The notes below the pieces were generated by a model. The model had not been told where the DNA came from. It did no database searches and worked only from the letters and a program-made list of their open reading frames with translations. This document shows positions 47,521-59,599 of a DNA stretch of 64,000 nucleotides, piece after piece (position 1 is the stretch's first letter; every line of letters starts with the position of its first letter). The position numbers and the translations under genes were made by a program. The DNA is taken from NCBI GenBank assembly GCA_038049695.1, contig CP142455.1, forward strand, positions 21,055,501 to 21,119,500. Direction: 5' to 3'. The DNA is from Cinnamomum chago. Lineage: Eukaryota; Streptophyta; Magnoliopsida; Laurales; Lauraceae.

Positions 47521-50500
47521 TTGGATTTTTATTTTATCTTGATGAATGCCGAAAGGCATCTCAGAATAACTTTTAAGATGTAAATAACATTGGGTTTTCT
47601 TTGTATATAATGCAGAGTTCCTTGTGAACAAGTATATAATTGAAGTTTTATTTGTGAACAAGTTAGTAGAGAAGGATCAAATATAAGTAAAATTAACAAG
47701 GGATTGAATGCATGAATATTGATCATAGGGTTACTGCACTTTTGAGTTGGTTGTAAATTGAAAGGTTATTTGGGTGCATTTGGTCTTTTGTTTCTTGTTT
47801 TTTGGGTGTATTTGGTAAATATTTTTGTGCTAGGTGCGGCTAATAATTGCAAAAAAAAAAAAAAATGGAACCAAATTGGGCCATAAATATTCATGGAATG
47901 GAACCAAATTTTGTGTCTCAATGAAAGTTAGAACTCACTTTTATGAGTTTCACATTGCCTCAATGAGATAAATAATAATTTATAATGGATGTCAAATTGA
48001 ATTTCTATTATAAATTACCTTTTTTTTTAAAAGACAAAAAATGCCCCTGTAATAAGCTCTTATTTGAAAGTTTACCAAACATAATTTTTCACATAGATCC
48101 ATTTAAATTAGATATATTGCATGTGTTACCAAACAGTCTATTTATAAATATATATCTCACAGATCTATTTCTCGCAGATCTGTTTGAGCCAGATCTATTT
48201 CAAACATATAAGATTTGCCAAACGGGCCCTTAGTAATGTTCTTCAGAGATAAGGAGATATCTTCTTGCAGCTGCAAAATAATGAGATTGAGGGGGAGATA
48301 GTGATCTTTAAAAATAGCCTTGTTTCTGACCTTCCAGAGAGAATAAATAACTTCAATGAAAACAGCAGCCATAAACATAGAACCTGGTAAGTCATTGCCT
48401 TGAGAGAGAGCTTGCCAAATTACTGCAGCAGAGAAGGTCCTGGGAGGCCTTAATTCAGCAGCTCTAAAGAGCCAGAGCCAGATCGATCTAGCTTGAGCAT
48501 AGGAGAAGAAGAGGTGAGGAACTGTTTCTTCATCTTGGTGGCAGCCACTGCACCTAGAAGCTAGATAAAATCCTAGGCGTTTCAAGAGGGATTCTGTTGG
48601 AGTCTTGTTATGCAACAAACGCCAACCAAAGCACTTCATTTTGGGAAGGGAGATGTGATTCCAGATAAACTTAGGCCAGGGAAGAGCACTAGCTCTGTAT
48701 CTGACTATATTCCAGGCTGTTTGCAGGGAAAGCTGGCCATCTGGAGAGTCTCTCCATCTGAGACTATCTCTAACTTCAAGCCTAGGAGTGAGATCTGAGA
48801 GCTGTCTAGAGAGCTGGTTGTGGACAGCAGGCAGGATTCCTTCTGGGAGAGACCAGGATACCAAATGGAAAAGAGAAGAAAGAGATTGGTCCTGAGGAAA
48901 ATGCATTAAAGGAAATCTTTCAGAGAGAGGCTCACCTCCATTCCAAGAATCCAACCAGAGATTTGTGTCTTGACCATTGCCAAAGTCCCAAGTGCTACCA
49001 CTGTGAAGAAGAGGAGCCAGACGTCTCATTTTTTTCCATATACATGAACCATAGATCGAGTTCTGCTGGTGCCAGATTGACTTGAATTTAAAGTATCTAT
49101 CCTTGAACCATTTAGACCAAAGAGAAAAGAGACGCATGCCAACCAAGCTTGAGAAAAGAGGCAGTGTTAACTTCAGCAATTTTCCTAATGCCAAGACCTC
49201 CTTCAGCCTTTGGAAGAGTAATTGTAGCCCAATTAACATAGTTAAGCTTGGAGTGGGAGGCATTACCTGACCACATGAATTGTCTCATCAATCTTTCTAG
49301 CTCTTTACAGATAGATGCAGGAAGAGGTAAGATGGCAGCTAAGTGGATTGGCATACTGAAAATCACATGCTTAATCAAAATCAGACGACCTGCAAAAGAG
49401 AGAGATTTTGCTTTCCATGCACTGAGCTTTGCATTGACTGTATCCAGCAGAGAGAAGAAATGGCACCTCTTAGGGGTTCCAAAGCATATTGGAGTTCCCA
49501 GATATCTGAGCTGGGTCAAAGACTCTTTGATACCAAGGATGGAACTGATTTTGTTTTTCCTTCTAGAGCCACATTTGCCTATGTAGAGATGACTAGTTTG
49601 GAGATTGAAGAACTGGTCAGCTGCAGCCTGATAAGTCTCAAGCAAGTCTTGCAGAACTAGGATGCTGGAGGTTGCCCCTTTCATGAAGATGAGAATGTCA
49701 TCTGCATATAGCAAGTGACAAGGAGTGGAGGGGACAGAGGATATCCGGCGAAAGATACCTTGATTTAAAAGACTTTACAGATGCAGGCTCAGGATTTTTT
49801 CAGCTAAAATGAGAAGGTAATGGGACAGGGGATCTCCTTGTCTTAAACCACAGGAGGAGCTGAAGAATCCATGAGGGGTGCGGTTTACCAGCACTGAGCA
49901 TTTTGAAATACAAACACACTCTTTGATTAGGTTGATCAAGTGTCAGAGAAATTGAAGAATTGAAGGGTAGAGAAAAGAAAGGATCAGTTGAGTTTGTCAA
50001 AAGCTTTGGTGATGTCTAGCTTAAGGCAGAAACTACCTTTAGATTGCTTGAAGTTCAGCTTCTGGAATAGCTCAAAAGCCAAGCTTGAATGGTGTTGAAT
50101 GTTTCTTCCTTTGATAAAGGCAGCTTGATGATAGGATATCAGATTAGGGATAATTTTGGCAAGTCTACAAGCTAGGATTTTGGATATAATTTTGTAGGTG
50201 AAGTTCAGCAGGCTGATGGGTCTGAAATCAGCAAAATTGGAAGGGGATTTTGATTTTGGGATGAGAGCTAAGAAGAAGGTGTTAGAGGCTTTATGAATTC
50301 TCTTGGTTTGGAAGAAGTGTTGCACTGCCTTAGTAACTGATTGACCAATGATGCTCCAAGCTGAAGTGAAGAAAACTCCATTGAAACCATCCGGGCTTGG
50401 GCTACTATGCTGCTTGAGACCAAAAACCACCTCTTTGATTTCTTTTGCAGAGGGCATAGAAATTAAATTTGAATTTTCAATGTCTGAGACTTTGGGACTA

Positions 50501-52394
50501 GCAACTTGGAACAAGGAGGGACTGGGACGGCAATCCAGGGGTTCGAACAGATTGGAGAAATGATCAACTGCCAGAGCTTGAATTGTAGCTGGATCTTCAA
50601 AGGTTCTTCCATTAGCTGAGATGTGATTGATTTTGTTTGAAGAACTCCTAGCTCTGGCTGAATGTTTTGAGAGCAACATGAAGTATTGATCTTGCTGCAA
50701 GAAGATCTTCGCGGAAGGTCTTCGAAGGAGAAGAATCTAACTGGTGTTGACAATATAGCACACGAGCTTCAGCTGCAAGGATATTCTGATAAATGTTGCC
50801 AAATGTTAACTTACTCCATTGCCTGAGAGAGATCTTCAGAGCCTTAAGTTTTTGAGCAAGAACAAACTGAGGGTTGCCAAGGATAGGACTTTCCCAACTA
50901 TTTTTTACTACCTCAAGGAAGGAAGAGTGTAACAACCATTTATTTTCAAATCTAAAAGGAGCATTGGATGTAGTGGCTTGGTTTTGGTAATCTAGGAGAA
51001 TTGGATTATGGTCAGAGGAAATCCTAGGGAGATGGAGAAGAAGAGGGTCAGGAAAGTGAGCCAGCCAATGAGGGTTAACTAAGGCTCTGTCAAGTCTAGC
51101 TGCAACATAGGAAAGACCTTGTCTATTATTGGACCAAGTAAATTTGTTACCCGAGTAAAGAACTTCAATCAGACCAGCTTGAAGAATTGTATCTTGGAAA
51201 TCTCTGAGATTAGAAGGGTTTGACTGACGAAGGCTAAGTTTTTCTGCATGGGAAAGAGTAGCATTGAAGTCCCCTAGGACACACCAGGGGAAGGTTGTAG
51301 AGGAAGAGTCAATGAGCACTTTCCAGAGCTCCTTTCTTTGGGTGGGGTTGTTGGAGCCATAGACGCCTGTGATGAGACTAGAAAGGCCAGAAATGGGATT
51401 ATGAAGGAGCATTGAAAGGTGTTGGGTAGAGAAGTCAAAATTAGAGATGGAAAGGTGGTGGGAAGACTTGGAGAGACACCAAAGATTGGTGACAGTAGCT
51501 TGGGAGGCATTGGAATGGAAAGTATCAAAACCAAAGGTACTCAACCGAAGAGAAGAAGTTGAAGAGAATAGAGTCATAGGTTCTGAGATGAAGATGAGAT
51601 CAGGAGAATATTTTTGGACCATGTTTGCCAATGATCTTTTGGTAGGGTTATTGGCAATGCCCCTACAATTCTAGTAATTATCATGGTGAAAGGTTAGTGC
51701 GGGGGACTCTGCCTCTAGTTCTCCTAGTTATTGGACCAGTGGAAGAATCTTTAGAGTATTTGGTTCTCCCTAAATCTTTGCCTGCTTTAAGGTTTCTAAG
51801 ATTGGTGTCTGCAGCTTCTGAGGGGGAACTGATGGCATCAGAAGTAAACTTGTTTCCCAGAGCTGAAGGAACAGGAGGGGGAGAATTATCAATTTGCTTA
51901 ATTGGGGGTTGGACTACTTCATGGGGTGAAAGTTGGTCAAGTGACCGTAATTCAGGAGGTGGAATTGAATGCTTAAAACCTGGAGGAGGATCTGAAGAGG
52001 AGGAGAAGTTATCTTCTGATAAAGCCTGAAGATTGCGGCCAAAAGTAGAAGGGTTGAGAACTGGATCTACAAGGGAGCATTTATCAAGAATGTCGAAGGG
52101 GTTGGAAGTGTCTATAGGTTGAATGGGAATTCTTTGGAGGATCTCTGTGATAGCATCATAAGGCAGGTTTGTGAAGGAAGGGGAAGAAGCAATTGGGTTA
52201 GGGGAGGATGAGTTGGAGGAGGTAGGGATGGCAACGGGGCGGGGCGGGGACGGAATTGGGGTGCCCCGTCCCCGCCCCGCCCCTCTTTTACCCCGCCCCG
52301 CCCCGCCTTCGGGGCACAATTTTGTGCCCCGTCCCCGCCCCGCCACACCCACGGGTTCCCCGCCTCGCCCCGCCACTATAAAAATTTTAAATAT

Positions 52395-52470
52395 GCAAGA
52401 GATGGGATTCGAACTTGGGTGGGAAGGTAACTAAAAATTTGTCTTACCACTAGACCAAACTTCATTTCTT
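52395..52470 (-). other. tRNA-like module inside the hAT element
   Basis: On the minus strand, TGGTCTAGTGGTAAGAC (A-box type) is followed about 30 nt later by AGTTCGAATCCC (B-box type). The outer stem does not close into a clean cloverleaf, so this is a tRNA relic or SINE head, not a working tRNA gene. Confidence 0.45.
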
Positions 52471-52524
52471 GTAATGCTTTACCTTATTTAAAATATATTC
52501 ATATATTCAAGATTGTTACACACA

Positions 52525-52605
52525 TATACATATATATGTATATGTATATGTATATGTATATATATACACACATACATATACATATATATACACACATACA
52601 TATTT
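52525..52605 (+). repeat. Compound TA/TG/CA microsatellite
   Basis: Imperfect run of tatatg/tacaca units in the AT-rich core of the hAT element. Confidence 0.8.
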
Positions 52606-55104
52606 ATACACTTGAAAATATCATATATGCTTTGAGACATTCTTTATAAAAAAGACAATCTCTCTCTAAAATATCATGATCTCCATCAATACATGGTTTC
52701 ACTTCATTTCTGGTATTGAACTCCACTCACTAATAAAGAGGTAATCGTGGGTTTGCAATTTATTTGCAAGTTGCAAATCACTCAAAAAAAAAAAAAAAAA
52801 AACCCTCAAAACAAAGATAAGAGAAATGACCTATCAATATGTGGATATGGTTATTGTAGTGTCAAACAACCTCAGCCGCTTTAACTTTCCAAGCATGTGG
52901 ATCATATTAGCTTAGGTAAATAATTACTTATTTATGTGACACTTAACTTGCAATGTTAAATCATTAGTACAATGATTCTAATCATACTAAGGTTGATTAC
53001 ATATAATTAAAATTAGTATAATTTATAGTGTTGTTAGTATAATTAGAAGCATATTAAGTTACTAACTATAATTTACCTTGCCATTTCTAATCATATAAGT
53101 TATTATAAGCGTATAGCATGATATATTTTGTAATATTATATCAAATTAGTATAATTTATATTGTTATTAGTATGATTAGAATCATACTGATTATAATTTA
53201 CCTTGCCATCTCTAATCATCTATATTATAATAAGCTTAAAGCATGATCTATCATTCTATTATATTCGTTTTATTTAATATGATTTATCATGTCACAATTT
53301 AACATTATATATGATTAAAGTCAAATAAGCTTAGATAGATTTTTTAACAACTTTAATTTCATTAAATTTGAATTAGAAGGAATGTGATCATATTATATGC
53401 TTTTATAATGTATAGGGTTCAATTAATTATATGTTTAACTTTAAAAAAAGTCTTCAATCAATCTACTTAACCCTTAATAACAACATAAAATCAATCTATA
53501 CATTTACATATAAATATGTTTATTTATTATAAAAAAAATCTAAAATATATATTTAAGAGGATTATTAATCAATGGGGCAGGGCATGGGGCGGGGCAACGG
53601 GGCGGGGTAACGGGGCGGGGCACGGGGCGAGGCAACGGGGCGGGGTAACGGGGCGGGGCACGGGGCGGGGAAAAGGGCAAACCCATCCCCGCCCCGCCCC
53701 GCCTTCGGGGCATGGTTTTATTCCCCATCCCCGCCCCACCTAAGGATCGGGGCGGGGAAAACCCGTGCGGAGCGGGGCGGGGCAAAATTGCCATCCCAGG
53801 GAGGAGGTGGTCTTTTTAGAAGAAGGCTTTGGAGGGAGACTATTTGTTGCAGATTTGGAGGAAGAAGGTTTTAGAGTCTGCTGACTGCTTGTTGGATGAA
53901 GGTTATGAACGACAAGTTGTGAGGATGGAGATGGTCTTGTCTGAGGACCTGAGGGAGTTTGGAGGATAGCAGGGGAAGAGGAGAGAGGAATAGGGATGGG
54001 GTGCTGAGCTTGTGGAGAAGGGGCAGGGGCAGGGGAGGGAGAGATAGGAGTGGTGAGCTGATTAAAAGACCTGGAAGGACTGGGCCAGAGGGCTGAATGT
54101 TAGCAGATATAGTAGTAGAGGAAACTGTTGCTGGAGAGTCTAGAGCTATACTGGTTTTGCCTAATTGAGAAAAAGGGCAGGATGGTTGCTTGTGGCCAAC
54201 TGATAGACAATGAGGACAAGGAGAATTTTCATATTCGATGTCTAACTCCAGTTCTTTTTCTCCTTGAAGGTCCACAAGAATAGAATCTGGCTTAGGTTTA
54301 GAAAGATCAATGTTAACCAAGACTCTAGCGAAAGATAGAATTTTCTGACCCAAAGTGATGTTGTCAAGCTTGATTGGTTGACCTATTGTGTTTGCTATTG
54401 AAAGGATGATGTTTTGGCTCCAACAGTGGTAGGACAGCCCTTTGAATCTTATCCAAACTGGAGCTATTGAAGGCCAAGGTGATTCCTCTTGACCTGGGGA
54501 CCAAGGCAGGAAGAAGACTTTTAGCTTATCCATTGATAGGGGGAAAGACCTAGGATGGAAGCTTTATCTTCAGGTGAGTTGAAACGAAAGAGGAAGTAGC
54601 CTTTGTTGGTAAGGGAGACCATACAGGGTCTAGAAAGAGGCCATTGCTTGGCTCTCTCTTCTACCCATTCAAGAGAGGGGCGTCTACCTACAAATCTGCC
54701 TATAACAACATTAGTGAAAGATTCTTTGCTAGGAGAGATCATGGATTGGGGAATAGTAAGAGCTAGCTTGCCATTTTTCCATGAAGAAGTTGGATAGGAA
54801 GCAGGAGGCAGACATGGGATAAGGGATTGCAGGGGAGGGTGAGTGGCGAACAGGTTAGCAAAGGAAGGCCTGATTTTTTTTTGGGGGGGGGGGACTAGCT
54901 AACAAAAACGGGGAAGAAGGAGTTTGAAGAGAAGATTGAGGGATTAAAGAGGAAGTACCTGGAGCTTGAGAGAGGAGATAGTTACCTGTCTGTGAAAAGG
55001 TGTTGGTTGCTAGTGGAAGGGTATTTGAGACTAATGTGGGGATAGGTGGGAAAGTTGTAGGAATGTTGAGAGCTTGGGGAGCAGGTTGAGGAGGTAAAGG
55101 TTGA

Positions 55105-55432
55105 CTGGGGGGGGGGGGGGGGGGGGGGGATTTATGTAGGAGGTAATTGGGTTAGCAGGTTAATGCGGGGGAGTTATGGGGGAGGGGAGCAAGTTGGGGA
55201 ACAAATTGGGGAAGTGAGGGTTGACTAGGAAAGGGGATGAGGGGGATCAGTGGGGGAGCTGATGACGACACCGATGGAGAAGTAGAGAGTGGGGGGAAAT
55301 GGTGAGGTTGAAGACTGAAAGGAAGACTCTGCCCATCACTGCAAGGATTTGCCGGAGCTGTGACCGGAGAAGTTGTGGCAGGCAATGGAGGTTGGGTAGA
55401 CGAAAAGGGGGGGGGGGGGGGGGGGGGGGGGG
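55105..55432 (+). repeat. Long poly(G) tracts (plus strand) in the LINE ORF1 5' region
   Basis: Runs of about 20 or more G near 55107-55129 and 55407-55432, with a shorter one near 54884-54893. On the minus strand they encode polyproline in the Pro/Ser-rich N-terminus of ORF1. They can form G-quadruplexes, and their lengths are unreliable. Confidence 0.8.
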
Positions 55433-55460
55433 AGCATCGAGCTCCTCTTAAATTCAAAAA

Positions 55461-56370
55461 ACTAGTTATCCAACCATAAGACTCAGCATATGGGTATGCA
55501 AAGGGAACTACATGAATAGAGCTACTTGTCTTATAATTCCATTGAAATCTAACGGTAGAATCAACTCCGATTGAAGTAAAATTTAGGGATATCTTATAAA
55601 AGAAAAATCATTTTTTAAAGCATTTTCTTTTTACTATAGGCGGAGATAAAAGGAAAGTAGGGAGTTGTAGCTCAGCTGAGTGCATGTGTTCGAGTCCACA
55701 ATTTAGTAAAATAAAAGTAGGGTCAAATAAAGAATAATGGGGGGTGGGTGGGTGTTGGCACCTCATACTGGGGCACACTTGATCATCATACTGGGGCACA
55801 CTTGATCATCATCCAAATGGACCACATAAAGGACCTCATAGATTACACCAATCCCATTTATTACATCCATCCGAATGTAGTGGACCGTTGCATGCGGCCA
55901 TGTGAAATGTCTACAATCTTCTTTTGTTTTTTAAGAAATCTATACTATTTTAAGCGGCAGGCAGGAACGTTGCTGATGTAAGTCCACGATTTATGCCTTG
56001 ACTAATAATTCTTTCCCTTGTTTAAGAAAAGGAATTAAACTCATGATGTTGGCACATGGGATTATATTAATTGTTATGTGTTCGGTGGCCTTGGATTTAA
56101 AAGTACTTTCATTGTCTCGTTCCTTTTAGTTTTTTAATTAATCCGTTCTATTGGTTTGGTCGCCTTGACTAATCCTTCTTTCCCTTCTTTAAGAGAAATT
56201 AAGAATTAAACTCATGATGCACCCGCACACACCACTAACGTTTTTAAATAGATATGTAACAATAGGATGGCTTAGGCTGATAATTATGTGTTTGTACAGA
56301 GAATGTAGTAATCATGTCCGGAACCATTCACTGTCTCACGGGGAAGAGGGAGGGCAGTAATAATGAAAAT
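55461..56370. other. Intergenic with small repeats
   Basis: It contains a tRNA-like scrap ('gtagctcagctgagtgc' with 'gttcgagtcc', 55663-55697) too short for a tRNA. There is a 24-bp tandem duplication around 'ctggggcacacttgatcatc' (55768-55815). A direct repeat about 167 bp apart ('gccttgactaat' with 'ggaattaaactcatgatg' type ends) starts at about 55996 and 56163. No gene recognised. Confidence 0.5.
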
Positions 56371-57090
56371 GGGAAAAACTTTAAAAAGCATAAAAATTTG
56401 GCTCGTTTTTCAAAAAGGTACATGAAGATTTGTGTATTTCAAAAAAGTATAATAGTTTTCCACAATTCTTTAAATTAAGTCCTCTCCATATGTGAGAAAT
56501 GATAAAAATACCCTTTCCTTATGACATATTTTATTTTTCTTTTCTTAACCACTTCCTTCCAAGAACAAACTGCATATTTTGATTTTGATGATCATAATCA
56601 TTTAATGAATCTAATTTTTTAGTCATTTGAAATCCCTTTTTTTGACCATCCATGCATAAGGTAGTTGAAATGGGCCCATTAGGTCCGTTGGGTTGGACAT
56701 GATCATTTCTCTTAAATGCTTCATTAAAGAGATATTTTTTGGAGAATGACATAAGCATAGTTTTTTCATTTCTTAAAATTTTTTTATGGAGAGGACTTGA
56801 TTGAAAAATAGTTGAAACTTTTATAGTTTTTTTGAACTTTTCAAATCTTCATCTACTTTCTTGAAAATGAGTGGGGTTGGACATGATCATTTCTCTCAAA
56901 TGATTTATTAAAGAAATAAATTTGAAAAAAGACATAATGATAGTTTTTTTCATTTCTTAGATCTTTTTATGGAGAGGACTTGCTTGAAAAATAGTTGAAA
57001 GCTTCTGTAGTTTTTTGAAGTATTCAAATTTTCATGTACTTTTTTTAAAATGAGTCTTAAGTTTTATACCTTTTTGAAATTCCCCCTATT
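56371..57090. mobile_element. Foldback element with duplicated right arm
   Basis: The left arm ('ctcgttttcaaaaaggtacatg', then 'taaattaagtcctctccat') mirrors the right arm ('atggagaggacttg', then 'catgtactttttttaaaatgag'). The right arm is present twice in tandem, about 183 bp apart ('ggttggacatgatcatttct' at 56692 and 56876). No coding capacity; class uncertain. Confidence 0.6.
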
Positions 57091-57129
57091 AAAAATCAAG
57101 TTGCTCAAAATAGTGGTTATAAAAAAAAT

Positions 57130-59250
57130 TCTCAAAATAGTAAACACCCTCCAATATATGTTTGTTGTAGGGGGCGCAACCGTGCACAAACATCCAAAAC
57201 TAGGAAAAATTTATAATCAAGTGGTCGATGGAACATGCATTCCCAAGGAGAAGGGATATTGAGAATCTTAGAAGGAGGACGATTCACAAGGAAAACAACA
57301 GTGTTGAATGCCTTAATCCAATAACTAAGAGGCATATGAGCGTTTGCTAGAAGGGTGAGTCCCTGTGTCTTCTTTCAGTGGCTCCATTTTGTGGGGATAT
57401 GTGAAGACATGAGACACGATGGAGTCTTTCATTGGGGGTAAAAGACCATTTATATTGTTTACTCATGAACTCAAGTCCTCCATGAGATGAGATTAGAAGG
57501 CATTGGTTTTAAAAGAAAGCTTGTTCTCAACATATGTTTTGAATTTAAGAAAGGTAGCAAATACTTAATTATCAATAAAAGAAATATAAAAACTCTACCC
57601 ACTTATTGATTATAACGTGGGAGGACCCCCAAAGATCACAGTATGTCAAATCTAAGGGATTATGGCAATTTCCTGTTTTTACCCATCTTGCATTCAATAT
57701 AGATGGATGAAAACTTTGAAGAACCAAGAGAAGGTACATGAAAAAAAAGAAGTTAATATGTTAGAACACAAAGGAGGTTTGATATCCTAATCGTGAGTGC
57801 CAAATGGAGCCTAAAACTCTTTTACCAATGTTTTATAGGACTAACTTTAGTAGAGTGGGCTGGAGACGTCCACGAATTTGGAATGGATAAAGACCGTCCT
57901 AACTATGTTTGTGGAATATCATATTTCCTGTAGCTTTGTCATATATATTGTTGCATGAAATTCTAACCCCAAGCACAAAGAAGTGTAGTAGAGAAAAGAA
58001 TTGTTGTATTTTTTTTCCGTGCATGTTGGCAGTTTTGTTGAACCACGTTTATTATTGTGTCTTCATCATTGGGATTGTTTACTCATGATTTTCTGGTTTT
58101 ATTTATGTGCTTGTGTATTTGTCGATTGCACGTCATCGTTAGATTCCACTGCACATATTTACTTTTTGAAGGTTTTGAAGTTGGTGCTTTGACTCAATCG
58201 TATGGACTCTAGAAAACAATGCAAAGAGGTGTTCGATAGATGTTCATACAGCTTGAGAGGATTGCAAGCGAACAACTTGAGAAATATAGTTACCTAGTTT
58301 GTTTAGGAGGCCTTCAAACTACAAATAGTTCATTTCGGATAATTCACAATTCGATTTGCAAACTACCAGTAAATTAATTTCACGTAGTTTTCTAAGTGAA
58401 TCATATAATTCTACTGTAGTGCTTACCTAAAAATACATGCAACTCAAAAGCATTGCACCTTGATGTATTAGTGCTAATTCATGCCTAACTCCAATCAGAA
58501 TTGGCTCCACATAAATTAAGATCGATCACCAAAAACATAGAGTTTTACTTTGATTTTTATCATAACTATGATTTACATGTAGCCAATTAATTATGGCCCA
58601 AACTATAATTGAAGTAGAATTTCGCCTACAGGGTAAATGAATATAATAGTTATTTTGAGTGGTTTAAATTATAGACGGACCTTTAGTAGTGATGGGCTTA
58701 CAAAATGGGTACATGTAAATTAGTTCGTCAAAATTGTTGGACTCAAACTTTAAATTAGCCGAATTGAGAAACGAATCAAATGAACCTACTCCAGTGAATT
58801 TTATGATCAATCTAAGTCTTAAATTACGAATTCCGAACTTAAATACGAATTAGTCGGGCTGCGAATTAGGTAACTATACTTGAGATAATATATGCTCACA
58901 AAGTGTTGGCCGTAGCCACATGAGCAAACTCTGATCTTGGCGATTCCATTTGAGAAAAGCATGATTGACATCTGTCATGACTTTGTTGTCTTTGTCACGG
59001 AGAAATTCTCAGGACAAGGATTTTATCCATTAACAAATCCCATCTGAATGTGACTAAGAAAAAGGGGGTTTAAACTGTGATCCCCGTGATAGGAAGTTGT
59101 GAAAGTTAAGTTTAACGGATACAAAGTTGGAAATTTTAGAAATGAAATAGAAAGGAGAAGAGGTGGAGTTGTGTTGGCCACAGAGAGAGCCGTAAGTGTT
59201 GTAAGGAAGGCAACACGAATAAAAAGAAGTTGGACGTGAGACTTCAATGT
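57130..59250 (-). mobile_element. Ty1/copia relic (fossil), interrupted by a hAT-like MITE
   Basis: Minus-strand pieces in the expected order: gag N-terminal part near 59160-58930 (FVSVKLNF, then QMGFVNG), more gag near 58260-58150 (SSQAV), and pre-integrase/integrase sequence at about 57960-57130 (INKWVEF; YWIKAFNTVVFLVNRPPSKI). No LTR pair, reverse transcriptase or RNase H was recognised, so the relic is partial. It has many breaks and looks old. Copy C of the hAT-like family is inserted in its gag region. Confidence 0.72.
58285..58878. mobile_element. hAT-like MITE, copy C of the catagttac family
   Basis: 594 bp with inverted ends TATAGTTACCTAG...ATTAGGTAACTATA. It is flanked by cttgagaa (58276-58283) and cttgagat (58879-58886). 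The right end 'gggctgcgaattaggtaact' closely resembles the right end of copy A. The interior is short and AT-rich without coding. It is inserted in the gag region of the copia relic. Confidence 0.8.
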
Positions 59251-59282
59251 TTTGATATCTTTCAACAAGAGAAAGTCTGAAT

Positions 59283-59328
59283 GGCCTGACTGGGAGACCG
59301 ACCCATGGCCCGGTCTCCCAGTCAGGCC
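59283..59328. repeat. Perfect 18-bp inverted repeat with 10-nt loop
   Basis: Arm GGCCTGACTGGGAGACCG (59283-59300), loop acccatggcc, and its exact reverse complement (59311-59328). It is GC-rich in an AT-rich setting, at the gag-side edge of the copia relic. Confidence 0.95.
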
Positions 59329-59547
59329 AAGTAGCAGGGCTCCTTTCAACAATGCCCTTAGCAAATATCTTTGGAGAGAGCATTGTATTGACATTTATTT
59401 TATGAGATCACAACAATTATGGTCTAAATGATAGAAAAGAAATAAATTACAGTTCTTTGAAAGTAGGGAGATAATTGAATTTTAAATTTTCCTTTCTCTG
59501 TTTGAATTTTGAACTTTTAGTTCCCTGTTCTTCTGATGGTGTGGTAT

Positions 59548-59551
<4 letters not shown>

Positions 59552-59582
<31 letters not shown>
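59552..59582 (+). repeat. (CT)n microsatellite
   Basis: About 15 CT units. Confidence 0.95.
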
Positions 59583-59584
<2 letters not shown>

Positions 59585-59599
59585 TTCTTTGTTGTCCTT

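Larger units (their letters stand above)
52223..53799. mobile_element. hAT non-autonomous element with GC-rich terminal arrays
   Basis: A 1577-bp element with ends TAGGGATGGCAA...TTGCCATCCCAG and a perfect 8-bp target duplication GGAGGAGG (52215-52222, 53800-53807). Each end carries repeated GGGGCGGGGC/GCCCCGCCCC units that can pair within and between the ends, while the core is AT-rich with no transposase. Removing it with one target copy restores the L1 ORF1 reading ...PKPSSKKTTSSNSSSPN..., which proves the insertion point. The TAGGGATGGCAA-type ends are typical of plant hAT elements. Confidence 0.9.

Noticed and set aside
48157-48240. LINE ORF2 reading that continues from the L1 into the right end of the Pack element
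   Set aside because: The last residues are read from the transposon tip. The native C-terminus is found by rejoining the LINE at the TTA duplication.
55152-55457. Independent proline-rich or extensin-like gene on the minus strand
   Set aside because: It is the Pro/Ser-rich N-terminal part of the L1 ORF1 region, driven by poly(G) tracts.
55663-55697. tRNA gene
   Set aside because: A- and B-box-like words are too close together and there is no acceptor stem; at most a tRNA scrap.
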